This document shows positions 37,441 through 48,237 of a stretch of 64,000 nt of DNA, one piece after another. The position numbers were made by a program, and so were the translations under genes. This stretch comes from Bostrychus sinensis (taxonomy: Eukaryota > Chordata > Actinopteri > Gobiiformes > Eleotridae): NCBI GenBank assembly GCA_020698575.1, contig CM036252.1, positions 21,985,706 through 22,049,705 on the forward strand, read 5' to 3'. Within the stretch, counting starts at the first letter, position 1; every line of letters starts with the position of its first letter. Below the pieces are notes generated by a model. The model had not been told where the DNA came from, ran no database searches, and saw only the letters and a list, made by a program, of their open reading frames with translations.

Positions 37441-40400
37441 ATGGAAAACCCAACCTCACATGATGAGTCTGCTCAGATAGACGCTCTTGCTCATCTGGAT
37501 ACAGTTCTCGGAGAAGTAACTGAGAAGTTACTGCCCAACTACATGAGTGAAATTCAGAGGACAGCTCCCTCTGAACTCGAAACCTCAATGGCCTCTCTGG
37601 TAAGTACAGGCCTAACTACGCTGCTAAAGGAAGAAGAGCTGACCCACTGGCTTGGTCAAATGGCCATCTTGATGCACTTTCGACACAAATATACAGAAGA
37701 TTTACTGGAGCGTAGTACCAATCAACATCAACGTGAAGCTACGCGCATCCAAGAAGAAAACAAAGCGCTTAGAGCCGAAGTCAACTCAATTACAATGTCT
37801 TTGGTGGACTCACAAAGACAGAAAGAGGGTCCCTCCTCGCCACTAACAACTCCAGCGTTTAGTCCTAGAAAGTTACACTTCAGTGAGACGGACAGACGCA
37901 CACACTATGGAGACTCTGACAGACCACGCTCGGACTACAGAGACTCTGACAGACTTCGGTCGGACTACAGAGACTCTGACAGACTACGTTCGGGTTACAG
38001 AGATACAGCTCTGACACTGCCAAGACCTTCTCCAGGTAGGTACAGCAGCTATGGCCCGTCAGACCGGGATTTTGACAAAATAGCCCGACACATTTTGCGC
38101 TTTGAACCTCAACCTGGTGGCGCTAATGATACCAGTACCTATCTTAGAGACATTGACTTCTACTTAGACAGGATCCCAGACGCATCTTTAGAAGATTGGA
38201 TCTTTCTAATCAAACTAACGTCAAGTCGCGACGTTAGCAGTTTTATTGAACGTCAACCTGCTTATGTCCGCAAAGACTATGAGCTTCTTCGTCAGTCACT
38301 CATCGAAGAGTATTCAGATGCTACCATCACTTCGGGTCTGACAGCTGCTCTAGCAGTGAAACAAGCACACCAAGAGACCCCTCAAGCTTATTACCATCGC
38401 TTACGAAAGGCTTACTTTGGCTCACGCAATGAACCAGACATGGAGGAGGATAAAAACTTCAAAACCCTTTTTATTCAAAACCTCCACTCTACTACGAGCC
38501 GCCATCTTGGTGTTGCAGCATGCCCACTCACACAGACTAGCCGCCAGCTTCGGGAGCTAGCTGTGAGAGCCTTTACAAAACAGAAATCTACAATGACCAA
38601 ATCTGAAGAACTCCCATCAGTCTTCACTGTGTCGCAGTCTTTAGAATTGGAAGGAACGTCTGGCTACAACCACAAAAATGTGGGAAGTCACTCCTTTCAT
38701 TCTACCAGACATGAAAGGAAAACAAAACCATTCAAAGGAAGAAACTATCAGAATCGAAACCAGACATGGTCAGGGACAAATGACTATCAGTCATACTCTG
38801 AACGAGATTCTTGGCCCAACAATAAACCTCGGGCCAGACATCACTCAAATCAGGGGGGTCCCCACAACTTTCGCAAAGAAAGAGAAGGAAATTATTATCG
38901 GGCTCGAGACCAATTCCCACCGAGCCAAAACAGTCCAAAGAAATGGCCTCAAAGAAGAGAAGACTCAGGACAAGAGCCTGAGTCTGGTAAGCAGGCCCAG
39001 ACTAAACCAGACACTCAGGCTAAGGACCCAATAGACTCAGACAGTTCATTGGAACTTAGCGAAGAGGATATAGAAACAATCCAACGAATCTTACTTCAAG
39101 CGTGTAAGAAAAATAAAAGTAAGGCTGACCTTTTCACTTTGACCTCTGTGAATCCAAAAGGCCACAAGGAACCTAAATCTCATCACAGAGAAGGGTCAAA
39201 TAAAAACCTCTACTTAGAGGCTGAAGGACCAAAACCAAACTTGGCCCCGGCCTATGACCCAGTGGCCCAACATACTGCTCTCACACCTGACAGGAAAGAA
39301 GATGACTCAACGTCGCCTAGCACTGTCACGGTGGTGCAGGTAAGTCCCGCCACTGACCTATGCAACGATGACCCTTCAATCATTAAATATGAACCACCAT
39401 TTCGGCAATTCTTGTGCAACATCTCTGAAAAAGGAGTAGCTCGTAAACGCTATCTCCCAGTCACACTGGAAGACAAGCTGGTCCATGACGCACTTCTAGA
39501 TACGGCTGCAGACGTCACTCTGATGTCAGCCAGTCTTTTCAAAACGTTACAAGCAGCGACACAACGCTCACATCAAGACCTGAAGTCTTGCCCCTGCTCC
39601 CTTGAAGTCCAACCATACTCAGATTGCTTTACCACTCTCACAGAGATGGCCTTAGTGCAACTGACTATTGGACCAATGACACTGATTCATCCAGTGTATG
39701 TGTCACCAATTGATACAGTTCCTTTCCTTGTCGGCATGGACCTTCTAAATCGCTTTGAGCCACTTATTGATTTTCAGAAATTGAAAATCTGGGCACAGGT
39801 TCGCGAACCTCTGCCTTTCTCTTTTCCCATCTTTCCCTCCAACCCTCACTGCTATGCCCTTGATGCCACCCCAGCACAATCTTTAACCATTGCACCAAGT
39901 CCAGAACATGACTCTTTGAGTTCAAAGGACAACTCCTTCTGCGCTCTAGCTCCTCCTCTGGAGACTCAATGCCCACAGAATCTCACTGGTGCAACCCTGG
40001 GAAACACCCAGGCTGACTGTGTGGTCATAGCTCCACAGACAGACAAACCTGCCATTGGCCCGGAGCTGTCCACCATCTTGGCGCCCCTTCCCGCCCAACC
40101 CACCCCTTCTGCTTTTGCAGCCACTGGTTCTGCAGCTGCGTCTGCTCCGGCAGACTCCACTTCTGCTGAAACGGCTTCGGCGCCACCTGATTTTACTGCC
40201 TCTCAGGTCTCCAATTCACATATTAGCAACCTGCCACTCCATCTTTCTGATCCTTTCTCTCTCTTCACCTCGGATGCCATTGATGCCTCCGACCCGCCTT
40301 CAAACCGTCTTTGCACTGTTACGGCCCTGCCTCGCCTCTGTCATGACTTGCTTGCTCACGACTCGGGTGCACACACTTCACCTGTGTTCATGATGCCTCC

Positions 40401-40563
40401 GACTCGCAGGGGGGTCACGCCAATGCACGCACATGACACTCCGGCGTCAGGCCACAAATGCATTAAAGCAACACACCAGGCATTGCGACATATGGCCTAC
40501 CGGCCACATATGCAGAAAGATGTGGCAAAATACATCAAAGGCTACTCAGTCTGCTCACGCTAA
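37441..40563 (+). CDS. Gag-protease-integrase-stub fusion of the LTR retrotransposon (1,040 aa)
   Basis: Residues 1-130 are acidic/helical with a coiled-coil-like stretch. Residues about 156-183 are three copies of an 11-residue unit (RDSDRLRSDY-type). Residues about 200-390 look like a retrotransposon gag capsid (DYELLRQSLIEEY, TPQAYYHRLRKAYF). Residues about 400-530 are basic and Asn/Arg-rich with no CCHC zinc knuckle. The protease active site is D-T-A-A at 687-690, with the C-terminal strand VGMDLL at 764-769. A Pro/Ser/Ala-rich linker (about 790-990) replaces RT and RNase H. The end (H998 to R1040) is the integrase HHCC domain, in which the first Cys of the pair is Tyr (GYSVCSR), and the ORF stops there. 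The start is the first ATG, and nothing upstream is open in frame. It is likely a structural gag supply with uncertain protease activity. Confidence 0.85.
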   Translation: MENPTSHDESAQIDALAHLDTVLGEVTEKLLPNYMSEIQRTAPSELETSMASLVSTGLTTLLKEEELTHWLGQMAILMHFRHKYTEDLLERSTNQHQREATRIQEENKALRAEVNSITMSLVDSQRQKEGPSSPLTTPAFSPRKLHFSETDRRTHYGDSDRPRSDYRDSDRLRSDYRDSDRLRSGYRDTALTLPRPSPGRYSSYGPSDRDFDKIARHILRFEPQPGGANDTSTYLRDIDFYLDRIPDASLEDWIFLIKLTSSRDVSSFIERQPAYVRKDYELLRQSLIEEYSDATITSGLTAALAVKQAHQETPQAYYHRLRKAYFGSRNEPDMEEDKNFKTLFIQNLHSTTSRHLGVAACPLTQTSRQLRELAVRAFTKQKSTMTKSEELPSVFTVSQSLELEGTSGYNHKNVGSHSFHSTRHERKTKPFKGRNYQNRNQTWSGTNDYQSYSERDSWPNNKPRARHHSNQGGPHNFRKEREGNYYRARDQFPPSQNSPKKWPQRREDSGQEPESGKQAQTKPDTQAKDPIDSDSSLELSEEDIETIQRILLQACKKNKSKADLFTLTSVNPKGHKEPKSHHREGSNKNLYLEAEGPKPNLAPAYDPVAQHTALTPDRKEDDSTSPSTVTVVQVSPATDLCNDDPSIIKYEPPFRQFLCNISEKGVARKRYLPVTLEDKLVHDALLDTAADVTLMSASLFKTLQAATQRSHQDLKSCPCSLEVQPYSDCFTTLTEMALVQLTIGPMTLIHPVYVSPIDTVPFLVGMDLLNRFEPLIDFQKLKIWAQVREPLPFSFPIFPSNPHCYALDATPAQSLTIAPSPEHDSLSSKDNSFCALAPPLETQCPQNLTGATLGNTQADCVVIAPQTDKPAIGPELSTILAPLPAQPTPSAFAATGSAAASAPADSTSAETASAPPDFTASQVSNSHISNLPLHLSDPFSLFTSDAIDASDPPSNRLCTVTALPRLCHDLLAHDSGAHTSPVFMMPPTRRGVTPMHAHDTPASGHKCIKATHQALRHMAYRPHMQKDVAKYIKGYSVCSR

Positions 40564-41538
40564 TCTACTAACCCACAGCTAGGAGAGCTTGCCTCCTACA
40601 CAACTACACCTCAGGGGGGTAAATAACCTCTAACCCCTCCTCTCTGTGTCCACTAACTCTTTCACTCTAATACAAAACTAAAATAGAACCATCCGAGTCC
40701 TTTACAAACTGGTTTTGAGCTGCAACTAGCTACCATTGCCTAAACTCAGTACAAGGTACCAGCTAAACAGGAAATGTAAACATGCAGAAGCAGACATTTT
40801 CTCAAAGCTGAAGCAATGGCAGAAGTTCAGTCAAACAGACAGCCTCAGAGCCATTTTCAACTCCCAAAATTTTGTCAGCCAAGCAAACAAAATTTGTAAT
40901 ACACGAGGTACAAAATAAAATCCCAGAACCCAAACAAGGTTGCCTTTGAGAGGACTGACGCCCTCTAGAGAAAACCAATTTTCTCTTATTTTTGTTTGTA
41001 TTACTATTGCATGCATGAGCTTTAGTTTAGTCACATAGTTCAATGTTACATAGTAATACTTAGTTTAGAAAATTAATTAGTTATGACTTCACGCATTATA
41101 TGAGAAACCCACAAATGTTTTATCATTTTATATAATCAAACGTGAATTCTTAACTATATCTTGCAACCTGCATAGGTCTAATTAAATAACACTTCGAAAT
41201 GTTATATTTTCTCTGTGCGTCTTTTCCAGTTTCACAGTAGGTTGTATACTTCTTTCATAATAAAGGATAACACAGATCAACTCTATGAGAAATTTAGTGT
41301 TATATCCCTCTTAGCCTAAGTAATGACCAACCTTAGGTCCTTGTTTAATTAAAACCATAAAAACCCATAAAGGAGTTAGACCTCCATACTGCCTTAGGCC
41401 CCATGGTTCCCAACCTAGTTTAATGACGCCAACTCTGTTATCATAACCACTGTGTGTTAATTCAGCAGCTGATTCCTGGATTCCTGGAGATTGGCCTGAA
41501 GTCCTTTCCCTGAGCCCTTCAAGCCAACAGGGGGGATA
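40564..41538 (+). other. 3' untranslated part of the LTR retrotransposon with polypurine tracts
   Basis: Non-coding. The polypurine tract AGGGGGGA (41529-41536) abuts the 3' LTR. A second identical-looking G6 tract at 40613-40619, in 'tcaggggggtaaat', could act as an extra initiation site or mark a deletion scar. No envelope gene. Confidence 0.7.
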
Positions 41539-43016
41539 TGTAGGAGACCTGGGCCACTGCTGAAATTCTATCAAAAATGGACATTCCTTTAGGAGACGAG
41601 AAGTCTGCGCTTACCCACCAAGGATGCAAAACAAAGACATAAATCTGTCCTTTACGAACTGCAGACCAATAATAATGCCAGAAGAGGCCTCCTCTCTTCT
41701 CTGATAAGAACCAGAGGCCTGACACATTTCATCTGTTTAAAAGACTTTATATGCATTAACATGTTACTTTACAGGAAAATGTCATAGCTATGTTTTGTGC
41801 AAACTGTTAAATATAACATGTTTTAAAGGTACGTAAATTGAAGTGGAGTAAGACACATTTCTTTTTATGACATTTACTTTGTGTCTAGCAGAGGTAATTT
41901 GAGCCCTCGCCACTATCAGTTCAGAGGGAAGAACCAGGGACACCCCTTTTACTCCAGTCTTATCTTGGGGTGCGGCCCACATTCCTCAGTTCAGTCCAGT
42001 TTTTAGTCTTCGTCTTGTCTTTGTCTCGTCTCCGTCTCTCCTTCGTCTTTTAAGTTTAATTTTTCTTTTCTTCTCGTCATTTTTGTTGCGTTAAGTTCAC
42101 CTTGCCGGTGATAACATCTTTTCACAATAAGTCGCCCAAACCTTCGTTCGAGTATCATTTTTGTAGTTTATTTTGAAAAGCCTCGCGCCGCGCAACATCC
42201 GCCAGCTTTAACAATCGCTGCCTTGACCAAAGCAGCTATTTTAAGAAGTTATACTTCTAAAGCTTCGAATCGCTGTGAAAGGATTTTTATTGAATTTTTC
42301 ATTTGGCATTAAAAGGGACATTTGCCATACTCTGAGACTTTGACGCTGCCTTACGCTGACAACAGCTAAACTCTCCCTGAGCGGCATCACGCTCCTGTTC
42401 AACATAACGGGACACCTGGCGACTGGCTGTGGAGCTTGGAGGACACACCACGAACCGCTGTTTGGAGCCGGGAACACCAGCCCTGCTACACCCCGCGGCT
42501 CTAAAGGACAAAGAACAACATCCGAGCCCCTGGCTGAAACCGGAGGCTGGCTGTCGTCACCACCTTCCCCTCCTGTGCCGAGCGCCGTAAGATCAGAGTT
42601 GTTATGTTGACAAAGTTGGCACTTATAGTCTCAGAGTCTACTCCCTTATTCATAAATTTCCAATAGTTTAATAAGTCAATTTATTACTTACTCCACTGCA
42701 ATTCATCATTAGTTAATCAATAATTCTGCATAACGGTTCTGTTCATAATTACATTCCTTTCGAAATTTACCTGTGCCTCAGTACACTATTCCACCTTATT
42801 GTGTAAATAAACGTTATACTTAATCTAAATTAAGTTGAGTTTGTTGGTCTTTATCTATTAAACTGAGTCCCTCCTGGTCAATCCTTCCCTCTTAAGACAT
42901 TAGTTTAGGTGTTTTAATCTGCACGTTAGCGCAAGGCTAACTGGTACCAATGCGGAGTTATTACTCTTAATCTTTGTCTTAGTTCAGTATATATATTTTT
43001 ATATATGTACCCTACA
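41539..43016 (+). repeat. 3' LTR of the LTR retrotransposon
   Basis: Copy of 34315-35792. AATAAA at 42806-42811. Followed by the target duplication CAAG. Confidence 0.95.
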
Positions 43017-43237
43017 CAAGATAACTATAACACTATTAAAAAATTAAAAATTTAAGTAAAACTTGACAGTTACATGTGCGCTGGGCCAATGAAATGGCGT
43101 CACTATGGGCAAAATGAGGTGATTTTCAATCACGGAAAAATGATAGGCATTTGTCTTGAGTGACAGCTTTAAAACTGTAGACGCCCACTTTTGAAAAAAA
43201 AGTTTGCCTGCCAACAAGCATAGTACAGCTAGAGAGA

Positions 43238-43238
<1 letters not shown>

Positions 43239-43333
<95 letters not shown>
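43239..43333 (+). repeat. (AC)n microsatellite, about 47 units, uninterrupted
   Basis: Pure dinucleotide run of 95 bases, following a short AG run. ORFs across it on both strands (Thr-His and Cys-Val runs) are artefacts. Confidence 0.98.
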
Positions 43334-43335
<2 letters not shown>

Positions 43336-43484
43336 TGTCATTTCTCAAAACAAAAGCTTTTCTTTGTAAAATGTTGTTTTGTGATCAAAAATCTTAAATT
43401 ATCTCCCAAAAGCAAATTTTTACACCAAAAGGATGAAAGTGTGATCAGGTGACTAACCCTAATCCAGGTTAGATCAGGTGACTA

Positions 43485-43575
43485 ACCGAGTTCGTGTGAT
43501 GTTGTGTTGGTCGGCCCGGGGCTCGAACCCACGACCTCCTTGCTGGGAGGCGAGAACGCTAACCACTCTATGAAA
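43485..43575 (-). mobile_element. tRNA-derived SINE head
   Basis: The minus strand reads 'gtggttagcgttctcgcctc' (box A region) and GGTTCGAGCCC (box B), followed by a degraded body. The T-arm does not pair properly (GTGGG against CCCGG), so this is a SINE or tRNA relic and not a working tRNA. An A tract at 43573-43586 lies at one side, and a 16-bp direct repeat 'gatcaggtgactaacc' lies at the other (43443 and 43472). Confidence 0.65.
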
Positions 43576-43775
43576 AAAAAAAAAAAATACTGTAAATTGA
43601 GTCATTCTGCTGGCTCTCTGTCAAGACCCTTTTCCCTTTGATTCCTGTGTGAAAATTCTTAAATAGAAGTAATTTCTTTGTAATCAGATGCTGGGTGCTC
43701 ACAAATGTTAGATTTTTTTCAGCTATGTTGAAGTTTAAAGACAGAGCATCTTGACAAAAAATAATTTGCATGTGT

Positions 43776-44110
43776 GAACATGACTACTGTATTGGTCAAA
43801 GAAAGTGATTTTAGTGAAGCTGTGTGTCTCTGTGTGAGAGCTGGGTGAAGAGTTATGATAGAGTTTGGAAAATGTGTGAAATTATGAGAAAGGTTCTGAA
43901 TGATTTGCAAACGTTTAAGTTTCTATATTTTAAGAAACAGAATTTTGACCAAAATCCCTTTCATGTGTAAACAGAACTTAAACATTGGTCAAACAAAGTG
44001 ATTTTAGTGAAGCTCTGTGTCTTTGTGACATGTGTGTGAAAGAGTTTGCAAACTGTGCAAAATGATTAGAAATGTTCTAAATGATTTGCAAACCTTTCCT
44101 GTTGAAATAT
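43776..44110 (+). repeat. Two-copy direct tandem repeat, period about 193 bp
   Basis: 'aaagtgattttagtgaagct' and the following 110 bases (from about 43,800) recur from about 43,994 with moderate divergence, ending in both with 'atgatttgcaaac'. Non-coding. Confidence 0.75.
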
Positions 44111-44224
44111 AAGTTTGAAGAAAAAGTTCAACTTGAATCAGGTTTCAGTAAATGAACAAAAGCAATTGAGAAAAAATGAAAAACTACTGAAGAAACATGA
44201 GAATATAAACTGTTAAAAAAAGTA

Positions 44225-44740
44225 TTAATTAAATCAAAATCAAATCCAAATCAAAAATCTTTACTAATCCCCAAGGGGAAATACCAGTCTTAGGTCTCTT
44301 CAAGTTATTCTTCAAATCTTCCATAAACTGACTGACTGTACAGTCTTATAGCAGTTGGGAAGAAGGAGTTCTTGTGACGTTCTGTCCTGCAGCTCACTGA
44401 TCTCAGACATCCACTGTCAGGGGATGGTCCATGTTGTTCAGTATAGCATCCATCCTGTTGAGTGTCTATTGCTGCACTAATTCAACCAGAGTCACTAAAC
44501 TTCTGCCTATTTAACCAGCCCTCTCTATTATTTTTTCTAGTCTCCTACAATCACTTTTTCTGAGACTGCCCCCCCCAACAGACTGCATCATAAAAAACAG
44601 AGTTGGCCATTACCGCCTGATAAAACATCTGCAGCAATTTAGTGTTTGCATTAAAATGCCTTAGCTTTCTTATAAACAATAGCAGGCCTTTCGTATGAAG
44701 TGCATTTGTATTTCTGGACCAGTTCAGCTGTAAATTCCTG
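44225..44740 (-). mobile_element. LINE fragment: RT C-terminus and 3' end
   Basis: The minus strand (44,730 to about 44,510) reads LNWSRNTNALHTKG, LRKLRHFN and MFYQAVMANSVF, then CWGG. Further on comes RTSFFPTAIRL-like text, and it ends in 'ccccttggggattagtaaag' plus an A/T simple tail. These are the usual C-terminal blocks of jockey-group LINE proteins. Frameshifts and stops show it is dead. The clade is not assigned. Confidence 0.7.
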
Positions 44741-44754
44741 CACTCCCAGGAATT

Positions 44755-45400
44755 TATTAAACCCCAATCTAAACTGCTGAGCCTGATAGTTCTTAATTAG
44801 TAGTACATTCCACAGTAATTTTGTGTGAGTGGGTCACAGGACTTAAAAGCTATTGAAGAAAAACAAGAAATTTTACTGTAAAAAATTATTAAAAATCATA
44901 AAAAGCTTTCAAACCCAATCTAAACTGCTGAGCCTGATAGTCTTTAATTAGAAGTATATTCCAGAGTAATTTTGGGTGAGTGGGTCCCATGACTTAAAAG
45001 CTATTGAAGAAAAATTAGAACTTTTACTGTAAAAATTTTTTTAAAAAAATCATAAAAAGCTTTCAAACCCAATCTAAACTGCTGACCCTGATAGTTCTTA
45101 ATTAGAAGTATATTCTAGTGTATTTTTGGGTGAGTGGGTCACATGACTTAAGCTATTGAAGAAAAACAAGAAATTTTACTGTAAGAAATTATTAAAAATC
45201 ATAAAAAGCTTTCAAACCCCATCTAAACTGCTGAGCCTGATAGTCCTTAATTACTAGTATATTCCAGAGTAATTTTGGGTGAGTGGGTCAAATGACTTAA
45301 AAGCTATTGAAAAAAAACAAAAGATTTTGTTGCAAAAGATTATTAAAAATCATAAAAAGCATTCAAACCCAATCTAAACTGCTGAGCTGGGGCTATATAA
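44755..45400 (+). repeat. Tandem satellite, unit about 150 bp, four and a partial copies
   Basis: Units begin near 44764, 44915, 45069, 45219 and 45369 with 'caatctaaactgctga'. Each has 'gagtgggtcacatgactta' and a TAAAAAGCTTTCAAACC boundary. A single inverted unit lies at 33,422-33,525. Confidence 0.85.
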
Positions 45401-45486
45401 TTATATTATATATGTCACTATTGTAATATGATCCCATAAGAAAATGTTTTTGTATATTTTATTTTTTCGGCATCGTTTTGTAGAGT

Positions 45487-45680
45487 AATTTGTTGACGGC
45501 CCCTAAATATGAACGGGAAAACATTAGCCGGCACTTCTTGCTTGCGGTAGTTTACATTTATCTACCGTTAGCCAATTAACGTCTTTACGAGCGTCTGTTA
45601 GAAGACCGAAAAATAGCAAAAGGTGAGCGTGTCCGACTCAGGGCAATAGTGTCCGACTCAGGACACACATATGTTACACC
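45487..45680. repeat. Right member of the inverted repeat pair; GTGTCCGACTCAGG motifs
   Basis: 45,496-45,548 is the reverse complement of 33,375-33,421. 'gtgtccgactcagg' occurs twice (45,630-45,665), and its reverse complement occurs at 30,787 and 32,491. 'tttgttgacggcccctaa' (45,490) has an inverted partner at 46,462-46,484. These look like terminal and subterminal repeats of one transposon family, perhaps that of the hAT scrap at 30,586. Confidence 0.6.
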
Positions 45681-45842
45681 AATTTGTCCACTGTGAATGC
45701 AAACTCACAAAGCCACTTACAGTCGCTCAGCTCAGGAAAATCATAGTCGAGTAAAGTTAGCACGATATTCACAGATTCAAACTTCCGGGGTCAATAGATC
45801 ACAAACGCAGCGTTATTGAAATATAAAACGCATGTCACCTAT

Positions 45843-46344
45843 ATGGAGGACCGTGAGAGCCACGCAAAAAGGAATAATGCTTTTATTAAAAGAGTTTTTA
45901 AAAGAGCCTTTAATAAATTGATTACTAAATGCTTTTATTAAAAGAGTTTTTAAAAGTTTATTTAATAAAGAGATTGCTAAATACTTTTATTAAAAGAGTT
46001 TTTAAAAGAGAATTTCATAAATGGATTACAAAATAGTTTTATTAAAAGAGTGTTTAAAAGAGCATTTAATAATTGGATTACTAAATGCTTTTATTAAAAG
46101 AGTTTTTAAAAGTGCCTTTAATAAACAGATTACTAAATGGTTTTATTAAATGACTTTTTAAAAGAGGATTTAATAAATGGATTACTAAATGGTTTTAATA
46201 AAAGAAGGATTAATAGCATTATTCATTAATTCATTTAGGAAACCGATTTCTAATTGTATTTACAAAAACTACTCGAGCTCTGACCAATCACTTTTTTAAT
46301 AAAAGCATTATTCCTTTTTGCATGGCTCTCACGGTTCTCCATAC
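45843..46344. mobile_element. AT-rich foldback element with about 50-bp inverted ends and internal minisatellite
   Basis: The left end TATGGAGGACCGTGAGAGCC matches the reverse complement of the right end at 46,292-46,344. Inside is a roughly 55-bp unit containing TTTTATTAAAAGAG and GATTACTAAATG, about six copies (45,879-46,200). No coding sequence. Confidence 0.7.
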
Positions 46345-47189
46345 ACCTCACTCACCGTTACGTAAACAAATGACTACAACCTTACTTTTAAGAATAAGAA
46401 GCGTTTTTTCAGCACTACACAAATCATGGCTCCAAATACGCAGCAGGCGCTGGATGAGTGCTTAGGGACCGTCAACAAATGACAATACCATGGATGAAAA
46501 AACTCAAAAAACTGAATGTCATTCACCGCACGGCAAGAAAACTCATATCACACTTCGACTACAACACAGTGAACGTGCTACAACCTTTATTTTTTTTCAT
46601 ATGGGATTACTATTTTTATGATTATTCATGATTATTAATCTTCAATATCCACTGAAAAAAGTGCCCCTGGTGACGGCTTTAGTTAATTGACACAACAATA
46701 TGCCACCTCCGCGCTCAACGATTAGTGAAATATTTAACACACAAATGCTAAAACCCTTGTTTGAAGGATAAAAGTGCGTTAGTCCATAGCAACGTTAGTT
46801 TGGTGATTTTATTTTGCGATGCATAAGATATAAATATGTTTTTTGAAGCTGCCCTTGTCTGGCTGCTCGCTTACAAGCTGTGACCGGAATTGGATAATTC
46901 CGTTTAGCCGAATGCGGAAGTAGTTAGCGCATAGCCCCGTATGGCGGATGAAGACGTGATTGTAAGTCACAACTTTACTCTCCTATGGGCACGTAGCTCA
47001 TTTTAACTGGTTTTATGAATAATTATATAGTTGGTTACAATGACGATAATCTGAAATGAAAATATGTGCTCATATTATCAACATATTTGATAGAACTTTC
47101 GATTTTTCTGGCCAATCAGAGCGCAAGTAGCTCTGACCAATCACAGAGCTCGTTACATCGCTTTGCATTTTATTTTATTTAACTTTAGC
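46345..47189. other. Non-coding DNA between foldback elements
   Basis: No gene or known repeat recognised, apart from the inverted partner motif at 46,462-46,484. Confidence 0.5.
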
Positions 47190-47870
47190 CAGGAGGACCA
47201 GGAACGCCACGGAAAAGCTAAAAGAAGAAGCTAATCGGAGAAGCTAATACGTTTTCCAAAATAAATACATTTAGAAATCGGTTTCCTAAATGGATTAATG
47301 AATAACACTATTAATCTTTCTTTTATTAAAACCATTTAGTAATCCATTTATTAAATCCTCTTTTAAAAACAAATTTAATAAAACCATTTAGTAATCCATT
47401 TATTAAAGGCTCTTTTAATAAAAGCATTTAGTAATTCAATTATTAAATACTCTTTTAAACACTCTTTTAATAAAACCATTTAGTAATCAATTTATTAAAT
47501 GCTCTTTTAAAAACTATTTTAATAAAAGTATTTAGTAATCTCTTTATTAAATAAACTTTTAAAAACTCTTTTAATAAAAGCATTATTCCTTTTGCGTGGC
47601 GCTCACAGTCCTCCATACAGGAACGCCACGGAAAAGCTAAAAGGAGAAACTAATACGTTTTGCAAATGCTTTTCCGAAAAGGTTTTGTAAATACATTTAG
47701 AAATCGGTTTCCTAAATGGATTAATGAATAACGCTATTAATCCTTCTTTTATTAAAACCATTTAGTAATCTATTAAATCTTCTTTTAAAAACTCATTTAA
47801 TAAAACCATTTAGTAATCCGTTTATTAAAGGCTCTTTTAAAAACACTTTTAATAAAAGTATTTAGCCTTG
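47190..47870. mobile_element. Second and third foldback relatives, in inverted orientation
   Basis: 47,280-47,617 is the reverse complement of 45,843-46,290, with about five copies of the same minisatellite unit and the same outer end (CTCCATA at 47,611-47,617). 47,619-47,870 restarts with the 'aggaacgccacggaaaagct' text of 47,203 and repeats part of it. So a foldback family member has been duplicated in tandem here. Confidence 0.65.
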
Positions 47871-48237
47871 GCCAGGCCACAGAGTTCTCATTCCAGCAGA
47901 GCCTTATCTTCGTTGTCTTCGAGAGCATCCCACGCAACGGGCAGGGCCGTGGGAGCACCTTGAGGCTCCTAACTTTGTAACCAGCTCATTATTGTGCACT
48001 TTTAGGAATGCACAATGCACCTAAGAGTAGGGTGACCTTAGAGTGAAAGAAGAAAAACATCACATAAAACCAAAGTATTATTATTACTATTATTGAAACG
48101 TTTATTAAGCTTAGCAGTAGTACATCAAAATATAAATTTAATGGTAATACGTAAAGCTATATGTAGAAATATTCAATAGCTGGACTCTCTCTCGTCTGCA
48201 CCTTGTTTTTGAATATATTATGTATTTTTATTCTAAA
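47871..48237. other. Non-coding DNA, no feature recognised
   Basis: Includes a GC-richer stretch at 47,876-47,975 without an ORF. Confidence 0.4.

Larger units (their letters stand above)
34315..43016 (+). mobile_element. Young, complete but non-autonomous LTR retrotransposon (8,702 bp)
   Basis: Two LTRs of 1,478 bp (34315-35792 and 41539-43016) begin TGTAG and end CTACA and are flanked by a 4-bp target duplication CAAG (34311-34314 and 43017-43020). I see one difference between the LTRs (T at about 34919, C at about 42143). The primer site follows the 5' LTR by 5 bases, a purine tract precedes the 3' LTR, and one 1,040-codon ORF lies between. The ORF has gag, protease and an integrase stub but no reverse transcriptase or RNase H. 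So the element must have moved with enzymes supplied by a relative. It is Ty3/gypsy-like or retrovirus-like; the exact clade is uncertain. Confidence 0.9.

Noticed and set aside
43044..43452. Cys-Val and Thr-His ORFs around 43.2 kb
   Set aside because: Translations of the (AC)n microsatellite.
43485..43575. Functional tRNA gene on the minus strand
   Set aside because: Box A and box B are present but the T-stem does not pair and no complete acceptor stem is formed. It is better explained as a SINE head.
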